DNA from: JAKVKY01 sp964293585
GTDB taxonomy: Bacteria > Bacillota > Negativicutes > Acidaminococcales > Acidaminococcaceae
Length of the DNA: 38,617 nt
Reading direction: 5' to 3'
Assembly: GCA_964293585.1 (NCBI GenBank)
Contig: CAXYYS010000017.1
Span: 1 to 38,617, forward strand
Shown here: positions 31,307-38,617 of the stretch, in pieces
Position numbering within the stretch: position 1 is the stretch's first letter
Layout of the letters: each line of letters opens with the position of its first letter
Translations under genes and position numbers: made by a program
The notes under the pieces: generated by a model
Database searches by the model: none
Told to the model about the DNA's origin: nothing
What the model saw: the letters and a program-made list of their open reading frames with translations, nothing else

Positions 31307-33193
31307 TTACGGCAGCTTATTACCGTTTAAGATGCGCCATACACCTGCCTGGCGCGCCGCATTTATTATATGCAAATGCTGTGTATCCTGCAAGTCCTTC
31401 TCTAATTCCAGCTTACCTTTTTCAATAACCAGCCGGTGGTTAAAAGCCCAGTCTGATTTTTGTAAGGGCGGCAAGATTGACAAGTACGTGCTGCCAGCCG
31501 GCAAAAGTAATTCGCATAGAGCCGGCAGGATTTGCAGGTGGCTGCCCACCATAGTGTCCGGCAACAGCTGCCGCGTAACCCCGGCGCCGTAAAAGATACA
31601 GGGCACGCCGCTTTCCTCCTGGCGGCTGACCTGGGTGGCAAAACTGAAACGTTCCCCGTGATCGCCGGTCAGGACAAACAAAGTGTCTGCGCCGCCAATC
31701 TTTTTCACAAACTTACCAATTTCCTGGTCCGCATACCAGATATGCCCCAGCTGGTTCAAGGTCGCTTTATCCTGCGGGATGGAAGGCGGCAGCTTAGCCG
31801 CAACTTCCTGCCTGGGAAACCCCTTACTGTCCACATCATACTCAAATGGCGGATGGTTGCTGGTGGTCAGGATAAAATGGAACGCAGGCTGAGTGTCCTT
31901 GGCCATATAGCGTTCGATAGCCGCAAAAAGCGCCTCATCCGGCACACCCCAGGAATTTTGTCCCTGCTCCGGCAGTTCGTCAGCGCAGTGGAACTCGTCA
32001 AAACCTTCCCGGAGCGTAAAAGCTTTCAAATCCTGCCAGCTGCTCAGGCCACCGTACCAGAAACAAGTCTTGTAGCCTGCTTTTTTCATCAGCGCGCCGA
32101 TACCGGTGCCGTAAACATCCGCGGCATGTTCCCGGTGATAGTTGGGATACAGGCCTACATCCGGCAGACCGGTTATAAAACCGTTCAGGCTGGTCATGGT
32201 TCCGTTGCCATTAGGAAGGAAATGATAGGTATACGCACCCTGATTCTTGAGCCACTCCGCCTGGCTGGCCAGACCCAGGTTCAAATACTGGGGCAGCAGC
32301 GGCCACACGGCGTAGTTTTCACCCAGGATCAGTACCACGTTCCGGGGTTTAGCAGGTAAATTTTTACCGGCCGTGGTCCTGCTAAAGGCTGCATCAAAAG
32401 TAGCAGCCTCAGGGTTGCCGCCTAAAATTTTTATATCGTCCTTAAGCTGCTCCGGCGTAATCTTTTGCGTAGCAACATCATAAGAACGGCGATAAATACT
32501 CCACACCCTGTATAAAGCCTGCCCGTCGTCCAGGATAGCTTCATTTAACAGATTAGATTTAGTCCGGGCCGCACTTTCCCAATGAATACCGCTGTCCGAG
32601 TTAAAGGCGCCGCCAAAACGGCAGAAGATAAAGAAAACCGGAAATACTACCACAAACCCGGCGCACAGCGCCTTGATATGCCGCTTAGGTTCCCACACCG
32701 GCCAATCCAGGATGCACCATAAAACATACACCAGGAAGGCGCTGATAAGGATCACGCCCAAAAGCCGCGGCAGTAACTGATATTCATGCAGCGCCGTGCT
32801 CACGATAGCCTGCTGGTCATCTTTCATGCCGTTAATCAGCATCACGTTAAAGCTCTCGTTAAAAATTTTGTAAAAGGGAATCCGGGCCATGAATAAAAAT
32901 GTCATGCAGATAACCGTAATAGCGCCCCAGATTTTGCGTAGCCGGTTGGCGGGCCATTTTTTAAGCACGAGCTGCGGCAAAGTGCAGAACACGAAAGTCG
33001 GCAAAGCCAAAGCGCCCGCTGTTTTTAACGTGATCCTGAGTCCATACCAGAAGGCGGCGGCCAGATCGCTACCGCCTGCCGTATTCAGCTGGCTGGCAAA
33101 AATGCCGATAAAGATCCAGCGAAAGATCATGATGATAAGATTGAGATAGCAGAATAGTTTAAAGACTTGTTGGATATTACGTAAGAATTGCAC
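31307..33193 (-). CDS. LtaS/OpgB-type membrane phosphotransferase (sulfatase fold), copy B
   Basis: A 628-residue inner-membrane enzyme, only distantly like copy A. About five helices lie in the first 200 residues, including LIIMIFRWIFIGIFASQL. A periplasmic domain follows with VVLILGENYAVWPLL (metal Glu near residue 290), LPNGNGTMTSLNGFITGLP (nucleophile Thr candidate), WYGGLSSWQDLKAF and VLTGDHGERFSF (Asp-His). The EN-x-A variant and the GTMTS site recall phosphoglycerol/phosphoethanolamine transferases of the LtaS and EptA families. The start is GTG 33191-33193 with AAAGGAG five bases upstream. It begins two bases after the heptosyltransferase stop, tying it to LPS core genes. Donor and acceptor are inferred only. 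Confidence 0.83.
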   Translation of the reverse strand: MQFLRNIQQVFKLFCYLNLIIMIFRWIFIGIFASQLNTAGGSDLAAAFWYGLRITLKTAGALALPTFVFCTLPQLVLKKWPANRLRKIWGAITVICMTFLFMARIPFYKIFNESFNVMLINGMKDDQQAIVSTALHEYQLLPRLLGVILISAFLVYVLWCILDWPVWEPKRHIKALCAGFVVVFPVFFIFCRFGGAFNSDSGIHWESAARTKSNLLNEAILDDGQALYRVWSIYRRSYDVATQKITPEQLKDDIKILGGNPEAATFDAAFSRTTAGKNLPAKPRNVVLILGENYAVWPLLPQYLNLGLASQAEWLKNQGAYTYHFLPNGNGTMTSLNGFITGLPDVGLYPNYHREHAADVYGTGIGALMKKAGYKTCFWYGGLSSWQDLKAFTLREGFDEFHCADELPEQGQNSWGVPDEALFAAIERYMAKDTQPAFHFILTTSNHPPFEYDVDSKGFPRQEVAAKLPPSIPQDKATLNQLGHIWYADQEIGKFVKKIGGADTLFVLTGDHGERFSFATQVSRQEESGVPCIFYGAGVTRQLLPDTMVGSHLQILPALCELLLPAGSTYLSILPPLQKSDWAFNHRLVIEKGKLELEKDLQDTQHLHIINAARQAGVWRILNGNKLP

Positions 33194-33195
33194 GA

Positions 33196-34257
33196 TTACT
33201 CCTTTCCCGCCATCCCCGTACCGCTTACCGGCGCTTTAGACAGCCAATAATCACAAGCCGCCAGTACCTGATCCACGGTGAGCCTGGTCATACACTGCAT
33301 ATCGTCGCAGTGGTGTTTCATCCCGTCCGCGCAACCGTTACAGGGCGGGTCTGCCATGACGATGGTGGCCAGGTCCGTATACGGTCCGTACAAATCCGGA
33401 TGACTGGGTCCGTACATAGCCACGATGGGCACCTTCTGGCTGATTGCCACATGCATAGGACCACTGTCATTAGTGATAATGAGAGCGCACCGGCGCATGG
33501 CCGCTGCTAACTGCCCGATGGTAAAACGTCCGGTAGCCAGGATGGGTTTGCTGTGCATAAAACCGGTAGCTTCCGCCACCATCTCCTCATCCATGCTGCC
33601 GCCAAAAAAGACAATCTTGAAACCGCGGCCGGCTAAAGTGTCCGCCACCTGGGCAAAACGCTCCGGCGCCCAGCGTTTGGTTTCCACAGCGCTGCCGATA
33701 TTAAATCCGATCAGCTGGTCAATAACCTCTACGCCCTGCTCCTGCCAAAAAGTATTGGCCGCCGCTGTGGCTTCCGGCCCCGGAAAAATCTCCAGGCCCA
33801 GATGTTTTGGTTCCGCCACGCCCAGCTGTTTTAGCACATCCAGATACATATCCGCAGCATGTTTACTCCGGTCCAGCGGGGTAAACACATCCCAGAGCGG
33901 TTTAAATAAACTGTGGCTGGTTCCCACCCGCTGTCCGGTCTTGGTCAGAGCGCATACGAAAGAACAACGCTCATTGGGATGCAGGTTGATGAGAATATCA
34001 AAATGCATCTCGCTCAGCTTATGGGCACAGGCGCACAACGCCAGGATACTATTGTCCCGGCCTTTTTTATCAATGGTCAGCACCTCGTCCAGATACGGAT
34101 TGTGCAAGACCACATCTTTTAATTTTTCATCCACCAGCATGCTGATATGGGAATCCGGCGCCGCCTGCCGCAGAGCGTGGATAAAAGGCGTGGTCAGGGT
34201 CAGGTCGCCCAGATGCATCAAAAAGGTAACCAGAATTTTTTTATGATTGAGTTCCAT
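33196..34257 (-). CDS. LPS heptosyltransferase II-like (GT9)
   Basis: A 353-residue peripheral inner-membrane GT-B glycosyltransferase of family GT9. ILVTFLMHLGDLTLTTPFIH at the start is the acceptor-side motif (LGDLTLTTP). The ADP-heptose-binding half shows FNIGSAVETKRWAPERFAQV and ITNDSGPMHVA with YGPSHPDLYGP. Four late Cys (PCNGC...HHCDDMQC) are a recurrent variant in this group. ATG 34255-34257 (MELNHKK) has GGAAGGTG upstream; longer forms lie inside the preceding gene. It overlaps that heptosyltransferase by 17 bases. Together they would add the first and second heptose, but which does which is not provable here. Confidence 0.88.
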   Translation of the reverse strand: MELNHKKILVTFLMHLGDLTLTTPFIHALRQAAPDSHISMLVDEKLKDVVLHNPYLDEVLTIDKKGRDNSILALCACAHKLSEMHFDILINLHPNERCSFVCALTKTGQRVGTSHSLFKPLWDVFTPLDRSKHAADMYLDVLKQLGVAEPKHLGLEIFPGPEATAAANTFWQEQGVEVIDQLIGFNIGSAVETKRWAPERFAQVADTLAGRGFKIVFFGGSMDEEMVAEATGFMHSKPILATGRFTIGQLAAAMRRCALIITNDSGPMHVAISQKVPIVAMYGPSHPDLYGPYTDLATIVMADPPCNGCADGMKHHCDDMQCMTRLTVDQVLAACDYWLSKAPVSGTGMAGKE

Positions 34258-35377
34258 GACCTGCACCTTCCATCTTCTCCTTATATACCGCAAAAAGCTG
34301 TTCCGGTGGTACGGCCGCCATACATTCCCAATGGTCGCACTGCTTCTGCAGGCAGCCCGCACAAGGCACCGGCGCTACCAGGACCGTGGCTCCGTCAAAA
34401 CCATACGGCCCCGTCCGTTCGGGACGGGTAGGACCGTACACCGCCACCAGGGGTTTCTTAAACGCCGTAGCGATAAAGAGCGGACCCGTGTCTGCGCTAA
34501 AATAAAATTTACAATGTTCAATCAGCGCACCCAGTTCCCGTAAACTGGTCTGGCCGACCAAATTAATCAGCATACCGCTGCCAGTGTCCCGGCTGCCGTA
34601 ACGGGCCATTGCCACCTGTCCGGCAATCTCAGTGCCCAGTTCCGTCTCATCCTTGCTGCCGGCCAAAACCACATGCGTACCTTCAGCCATTAACAGCCGT
34701 GCCAGTTTGGCAAAATGCCGGGCCGGATAAGTTTTCGTCACCCAGCGTGCCCCCGGCGCGATGACCACATAATTAAGCGCGCTAACTTTGTCCTTACTGC
34801 CGGTAGAGTTAGTGCTATTTTTTCCTGTCTGCGGCTCCAGGCCGTAAGCTGCCAGTTTTTCCTGTACCTGTTCCCATTCCGCACTTAAATCCGGCATCGG
34901 GAAATCAATACTGTCCACCGTGCAGCCCAGATACCGGGCCACATCCAGATAACGTTCGATAACATGATCCCTGGCATGGGCACCGGTAACGGCCTTACTT
35001 ACAAGGCCGCTGCCTTCCCGCATTTCACAATAGCCGATCCGGTTGGGACAACCGGTAAGATACGCCAGTACCGCACTTTTAAACAGTCCCTGCAGGTCGA
35101 TAACCAGGTCAAAATGCTGGGCCCTAAGTTGTGCCCGCATCTCTTGAAAATACTGATACTTGCCTGCCCGGCCCAGCTTATTGAACTTGACCTTATCAAA
35201 ATACAATACCTGGTCTACCAGCGGCTTATCCGGTAAAAAAGCCGCAAACTGCGGGTGTACCAGCCAGGTGATCCGGGCCTTGGGAAAACGCTTTCTTAAA
35301 ACAGCAACAAAGGGCAACGTATGGATTACGTCGCCCAGTGAGCTCATTTTGATAACTAAGATATTGGTATAGGTCAT
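34241..35377 (-). CDS. LPS heptosyltransferase I-like (GT9)
   Basis: A 378-residue GT9 enzyme. The N-terminal ILVIKMSSLGDVIHTLPFVA is the hallmark of heptosyltransferase I (WaaC). Later motifs are DLQGLFKSAVLAYLTG near residue 95, APGARWVTKTYPARHFAKL and FSADTGPLFIATAF. A Ser/Thr/Asn-rich insertion (KNSTNSTGSKDK near residues 188-199) lies in the inter-domain region and is probably species-specific. The product transfers ADP-heptose to lipid A-Kdo. It begins 14 bases after gmhB. Four Cys at its end (CAGCLQKQCDHWEC) parallel those in the next gene, suggesting a shared structural site. Confidence 0.9.
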   Translation of the reverse strand: MTYTNILVIKMSSLGDVIHTLPFVAVLRKRFPKARITWLVHPQFAAFLPDKPLVDQVLYFDKVKFNKLGRAGKYQYFQEMRAQLRAQHFDLVIDLQGLFKSAVLAYLTGCPNRIGYCEMREGSGLVSKAVTGAHARDHVIERYLDVARYLGCTVDSIDFPMPDLSAEWEQVQEKLAAYGLEPQTGKNSTNSTGSKDKVSALNYVVIAPGARWVTKTYPARHFAKLARLLMAEGTHVVLAGSKDETELGTEIAGQVAMARYGSRDTGSGMLINLVGQTSLRELGALIEHCKFYFSADTGPLFIATAFKKPLVAVYGPTRPERTGPYGFDGATVLVAPVPCAGCLQKQCDHWECMAAVPPEQLFAVYKEKMEGAGHGTQS

Positions 35378-35391
35378 GTATCCTGCCTGCC

Positions 35392-36081
35392 TTAAAAAAT
35401 TCCCATCTTATGCATTTCTTTCACATCGGCCAGGGTTCCGTTATGCTGAACCACTTCCCAGAAAAAATCCTGCATATCACCGCCGGTATACAGATACCCG
35501 CGCAGATGCGCCGCTGCCGCTGCCTGCAAATCCTTGTCGCTGTCGCCGATAACAAACGACCGCTCTAAATCTGCATTAAAATCCCGGATGCCCTGCAAGA
35601 TCATCCCGGGTTTGGGTTTGCGGCAGTCACAGGCCACAGCATATTCAGGCACGGTGCCTTCCTGCAGATGCGGGCAGTAATAGAAGTGGCTGATCTTACC
35701 TTTTTCCTTTTCAATCTCCTGCTCCATATAAGCGTGCAACTTTTCCATATCTGCCACGGTATAGTACCCCCGGGCGATACCGCTCTGGTTGGTCACCACC
35801 ACGACCTTAAAGCCCAGGTTGCACAACAACCCGATGCCTTCTTTCACATGGGGCATCCATTCCAGGTCCTCAATCTTATACAGATAACCTTTATCCACGT
35901 TCAGGATACCGTCCCGGTCCAAAAAAGCTACCTTATTCTTTTTCGGCTTGTGGTCCAGATAATCCTTATAGTGCCTGACCTTGTTCTCCAAAAGTCTCAG
36001 GCGGGTTTCCTCGTCGTTCTGCAAATTTTCCTTGCCGTAACTGATAACTCTGATCTCTGTTTTCTCTGTCTTGTTTTCCAT
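35392..36081 (-). CDS. gmhB: D-glycero-D-manno-heptose 1,7-bisphosphate 7-phosphatase
   Basis: A 229-residue HAD phosphatase that removes the 7-phosphate of heptose bisphosphate between the two HldE reactions. The HAD nucleophile motif FLDRDGILN places Asp55 and Asp57, the second motif is VTNQSGIARGYY, and the family zinc loop reads CPHLQEG...ACDCRKPKPGM. GDSDKDLQAA supplies the last acidic motif. An extra, charged N-terminal stretch of about 50 residues precedes the domain; typical GmhB begins nearly at the nucleophile. ATG 36079-36081 (MENKTEK) with AGGAGG/AAAGGA upstream fits better than longer forms that would overlap hldD. Confidence 0.92.
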   Translation of the reverse strand: MENKTEKTEIRVISYGKENLQNDEETRLRLLENKVRHYKDYLDHKPKKNKVAFLDRDGILNVDKGYLYKIEDLEWMPHVKEGIGLLCNLGFKVVVVTNQSGIARGYYTVADMEKLHAYMEQEIEKEKGKISHFYYCPHLQEGTVPEYAVACDCRKPKPGMILQGIRDFNADLERSFVIGDSDKDLQAAAAAHLRGYLYTGGDMQDFFWEVVQHNGTLADVKEMHKMGIF

Positions 36082-36136
36082 GGACCTGTCCTTTCCTCCT
36101 AAATTTTTATTTTGAGTACCGGCTGTTGCCGGCCTG

Positions 36137-37114
36137 TTAATGATTAGTATAATAGCCGCCTGTCTTGTCCAGCAGGGCGCAATATTCACCTACAGCCTTG
36201 TCGATATCCGTAAAACCGCCGTCATAGCCGGCCGCCAAAAGTTTCTTGTCGTCCGCCTGGGTATAGCTCTGGTATTTGCCCTTCAAAACTTCCGGGAAAG
36301 GCACGTACACTAATTTTTCCAGGGGCGCCTTAAAATATTTCAGCACGCCCTTGGCCAAAGTGTTAAAGGTATGGGCATGGCCCGTACCGCAGTTATAAAT
36401 GCCTTTCAGTTCCGGATGCTGCCAGAAGAACAGGTTGACCTTGACCACGTCGTTCACATAGACAAAGTCACGGGTCTGTTGGCCGGGACCGTAATCGCCG
36501 TAAGCGTCGAATAATTTTACTTTCCCTTCAGCCTTAAACTGGTTAAACATCTGGAAGACCATGGAAGCCATCTTGCCCTTATGGTTTTCCTGGGGCCCGT
36601 ACACGTTAAAATAGCGCAGACCTACTACCTGGGATTCCAGTTTAGCCGCATACCGGCGCAGATAATTATCAAAGAACAGCTTGGAGAAAGCATACACGTT
36701 CAGCGCTTCCTCGCAGGCCGGGGTTTCGGTGAACCCGTGGGCGCCGCTGCCATAGGTAGAAGCAGAAGACGCATACATGAACTGAATCTTACGGGCCGTG
36801 GCAAAATGGAACAAGGTCTTGGTATATTCAAAGTTGTTAGCCATCATATACTTGCCGTTGTATTCCATGGTATCGGAGCAGGCGCCTTCGTGGAAGATGA
36901 CCTCGATCTTTTCCCGGTCAAACTTGCCATCCTGCAGCCGCTGCAGGAAATCATTTTTATCCAGATAATCCATGGCCTGCAGACCCTGGATATTCTTAAA
37001 CTTCACCATGTTGGTCAGGTTATCCACGATGAGGATATCCGTCCTGCCTAACTCGTTCAAACCTTTCACGATATTACTGCCGATAAAGCCGGCGCCGCCG
37101 GTAACAATAATCAT
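36137..37114 (-). CDS. hldD: ADP-L-glycero-D-manno-heptose 6-epimerase
   Basis: A 325-residue short-chain dehydrogenase-type epimerase that converts ADP-D-glycero- to ADP-L-glycero-D-manno-heptose, the donor for LPS inner core. The NADP-binding motif GGAGFIG covers residues 6-12. HEGACSDTMEYNGKYM near residue 75 is specific to HldD, ASSASTYG carries the catalytic Ser, and YAFSKLFFD the Tyr-x3-Lys pair. RYFNVYGPQENHKGKMAS follows. The length is standard. Its ATG overlaps the hldE stop as ATGA, and 55 bases separate it from gmhB. Intact in all visible motifs. Confidence 0.96.
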   Translation of the reverse strand: MIIVTGGAGFIGSNIVKGLNELGRTDILIVDNLTNMVKFKNIQGLQAMDYLDKNDFLQRLQDGKFDREKIEVIFHEGACSDTMEYNGKYMMANNFEYTKTLFHFATARKIQFMYASSASTYGSGAHGFTETPACEEALNVYAFSKLFFDNYLRRYAAKLESQVVGLRYFNVYGPQENHKGKMASMVFQMFNQFKAEGKVKLFDAYGDYGPGQQTRDFVYVNDVVKVNLFFWQHPELKGIYNCGTGHAHTFNTLAKGVLKYFKAPLEKLVYVPFPEVLKGKYQSYTQADDKKLLAAGYDGGFTDIDKAVGEYCALLDKTGGYYTNH

Positions 37115-38592
37115 AACTTTCCCTCCTGTACTAACCTGGCAATCTTGTGCACGATCCCGGTCGTAGAATAGCCTTCTTCAAATCTGATAATCTGCACCTG
37201 GCCGGCATATTCCCGGCCGGCTACCTCTTCCGGTTTATAATCGCCGCCCTTGACTAAAATGTCCGGACGGATAAGCTTAATAAGTTCCGCAGGCGTATCC
37301 TGTTCAAAGATAACCACCGCATCCACGCAGGCCAGAGCGGACAGCAGCCGCGCCCGGTCCAGTTCTGAAACCAGAGGTCTGGTCTCGCCTTTTAATTTCT
37401 TAACGGAACTATCGGAATTCAGGCCGATGATAAGATGCCGGCCTAAACGTGCCGCCTGTTCCAGATAACTGATATGTCCTACATGCAAAATATCAAAACA
37501 ACCATTGGTAAAAACTACAGATTCCCCGGCCGCATGCCAGGTCTTCACCAGCGAAGCCACCTCGTCCCAGGACAGCGGACGGTACCCCTGGCCCATGCGG
37601 CGTTCCTCCGCCAGCAAATCGGCTAACAACTCGTCCCTGTGTACGGGATAAGTACCAACTTTGCCAACCACGATACCGCTGGCACGGTTAGCCATGTATA
37701 CCATCTCTTCCAGGGACAAACCGCCGGCCGCCGCCGCAATAATAGCAGCAGCCGCCGTATCACCGGCGCCGGAAACATCAAACACATCCAAAGCCGTAGC
37801 CGGACTATGGATGACCAGCCGGTGGTCCCCCACCAGGGTCATACCCTGCTCGCTGCGGGTGACGATCACATTCTGGATATGGTAACGGTCCTTGGCAGCC
37901 TGAGCCGCTTGCAGAACCGGTTCATCCTCGTTAGGCAGCTGCATCCCGGCAGCTTCGCCCATCTCTTTTAAGTTGGGCGTGATAAAAGTGCACCCCTGGT
38001 ATTTTTCCCAGTTGGCACCTTTGGGATCTACCAGCACCGGCACCTGATGCGCCGCGGCCATTGCAATCACCCAGCGGCAAAAATCATCGGAACACACGCC
38101 CTTGGCATAATCCGAAATAGCGATGCCATCCAGGCCCTGCTGTAAAAGTTTTTCCAACCAGGCTTTAAGCGGCGCCGTCTCGTCGTCATGCAAATCGCCC
38201 ACTTCTTCAAAATCCAGGCGCAGCATCTGCTGCCGCGCTCCCAGAATCCGCATCTTGGTAATCGTGGAACGCTTCTTGGACCTGATTAAGCCCTCATAAT
38301 CAACATGCAAAGCCGCCAGCATCTTTTCCAGAAGCAGGCGGTTCTCGTCAGCACCGGTTACGCCGCCCATAAAGACATGGCAGCCCAGGTTAGCCAGGTT
38401 GGCCGCCACGTTCGCAGCGCCACCCAGCACCGAAGTTATTTTTTTCACCCTGTTCACAGGCACCGGCGCTTCCGGAGAAATCCGTTTTACCTCGCCGTAA
38501 AAATACCGGTCCAGCATCACATCGCCGATAACGGCGATTCTCAGCTGCCGAATCTTGCCTGCAACAAAATTAGCGCATCGCATCTGTTCCAT
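37111..38592 (-). CDS. hldE: Bifunctional heptose-7-phosphate kinase / heptose-1-phosphate adenylyltransferase
   Basis: A 493-residue two-domain enzyme. The N-terminal ribokinase-like domain (about 1-325) phosphorylates heptose 7-phosphate at C1, with VIGDVMLDRYFYGEV, LGGAANVAANLA and the anion-hole DVSGAGDTAAAAI. The C-terminal nucleotidyltransferase (from about 350) has VVFTNGCFDILHVGHISYLE with the H-x-GH nucleotide site and later KGGDYKPE. It supplies ADP-D-glycero-D-manno-heptose together with gmhB. The ATG has AAGGTGGGC upstream. It is the first gene visible of the minus-strand operon; the isomerase gmhA, which begins the pathway, is absent and may lie past the right edge. Only 25 bases remain after it. 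Confidence 0.97.
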   Translation of the reverse strand: MEQMRCANFVAGKIRQLRIAVIGDVMLDRYFYGEVKRISPEAPVPVNRVKKITSVLGGAANVAANLANLGCHVFMGGVTGADENRLLLEKMLAALHVDYEGLIRSKKRSTITKMRILGARQQMLRLDFEEVGDLHDDETAPLKAWLEKLLQQGLDGIAISDYAKGVCSDDFCRWVIAMAAAHQVPVLVDPKGANWEKYQGCTFITPNLKEMGEAAGMQLPNEDEPVLQAAQAAKDRYHIQNVIVTRSEQGMTLVGDHRLVIHSPATALDVFDVSGAGDTAAAAIIAAAAGGLSLEEMVYMANRASGIVVGKVGTYPVHRDELLADLLAEERRMGQGYRPLSWDEVASLVKTWHAAGESVVFTNGCFDILHVGHISYLEQAARLGRHLIIGLNSDSSVKKLKGETRPLVSELDRARLLSALACVDAVVIFEQDTPAELIKLIRPDILVKGGDYKPEEVAGREYAGQVQIIRFEEGYSTTGIVHKIARLVQEGKL

Positions 38593-38617
38593 ACGCCCAC
38601 CTTACCATCTTAGTTTT

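Noticed and set aside
33425..34246. A long plus-strand open frame opposite the heptosyltransferase II-like gene
   Set aside because: It runs exactly antisense to a gene with clear family motifs, has no ribosome site and its product is low-complexity; it is a shadow of codon bias.
1..38617. CRISPR arrays, transposases, phage genes, toxin-antitoxin pairs or defence systems
   Set aside because: No regularly spaced repeats and no protein with matching motifs were found on either strand.

Overview
The window reads as ordinary chromosome from a Gram-negative-walled (diderm) Firmicute of the class Negativicutes, plausibly Acidaminococcaceae. The evidence is a Firmicute-like gene stock (polA-mutM-coaE cluster, ABC-F, cold-shock protein, strong AGGAGG sites) next to a full ADP-heptose and heptosyltransferase set for LPS inner core. 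NAD-type glutamate dehydrogenase and ATP-dependent PEP carboxykinase would suit an amino-acid-fermenting anaerobe, and desulfoferrodoxin also points to an anaerobe. The taxonomic placement is inference.

Left part (1-11.7 kb, mostly minus strand): an 84-base low-complexity edge that looks like an assembly artefact cuts a methionine-synthase-activation-like gene behind metF. Then come pckA, a tRNA-Asn/Glu/Val operon with visible promoter and terminator, a YhcH-family gene, and a plus-strand ABC-F ATPase. These are followed by a decayed response-regulator fragment, desulfoferrodoxin, a cold-shock gene, a cyclophilin / unknown membrane protein / gamma-carbonic-anhydrase cluster, an MFS exporter, an orphan amino-acid-binding lipoprotein and two tRNA-Leu genes.

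Middle part (11.7-26 kb): slt, coaE, mutM and polA form a replication/repair block. An aminotransferase, glutamate dehydrogenase and an HD-domain phosphohydrolase follow, all on the minus strand. A divergent region with a near-consensus sigma-70 promoter then starts the plus-strand polyamine uptake operon potA-potB-potC with two tandem potD paralogues, ending in a strong terminator.

Right part (26-38.6 kb): twelve tightly spaced minus-strand genes probably form one operon. It reads hldE, hldD, gmhB and two GT9 heptosyltransferases (LPS core), an LtaS/OpgB-type phosphotransferase, a 105-residue unknown, GtrA, a diacylglycerol-kinase-type lipid kinase, a second LtaS-type enzyme, a uracil-DNA-glycosylase-fold protein and mntP. 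It ends in a 117-base structured inverted repeat with a 19-bp outer stem. The combination suggests heptose core synthesis coupled to phospholipid-derived headgroup decoration with recycling of the diacylglycerol by-product.

I found no phage, transposase, CRISPR array, toxin-antitoxin or defence island. The least explained pieces are the structured inverted repeats at 26040-26156 and 10326-10403, the 105-residue protein, the 299-residue membrane protein, and the pairing of LtaS-like enzymes with a lipid kinase inside a heptose operon.
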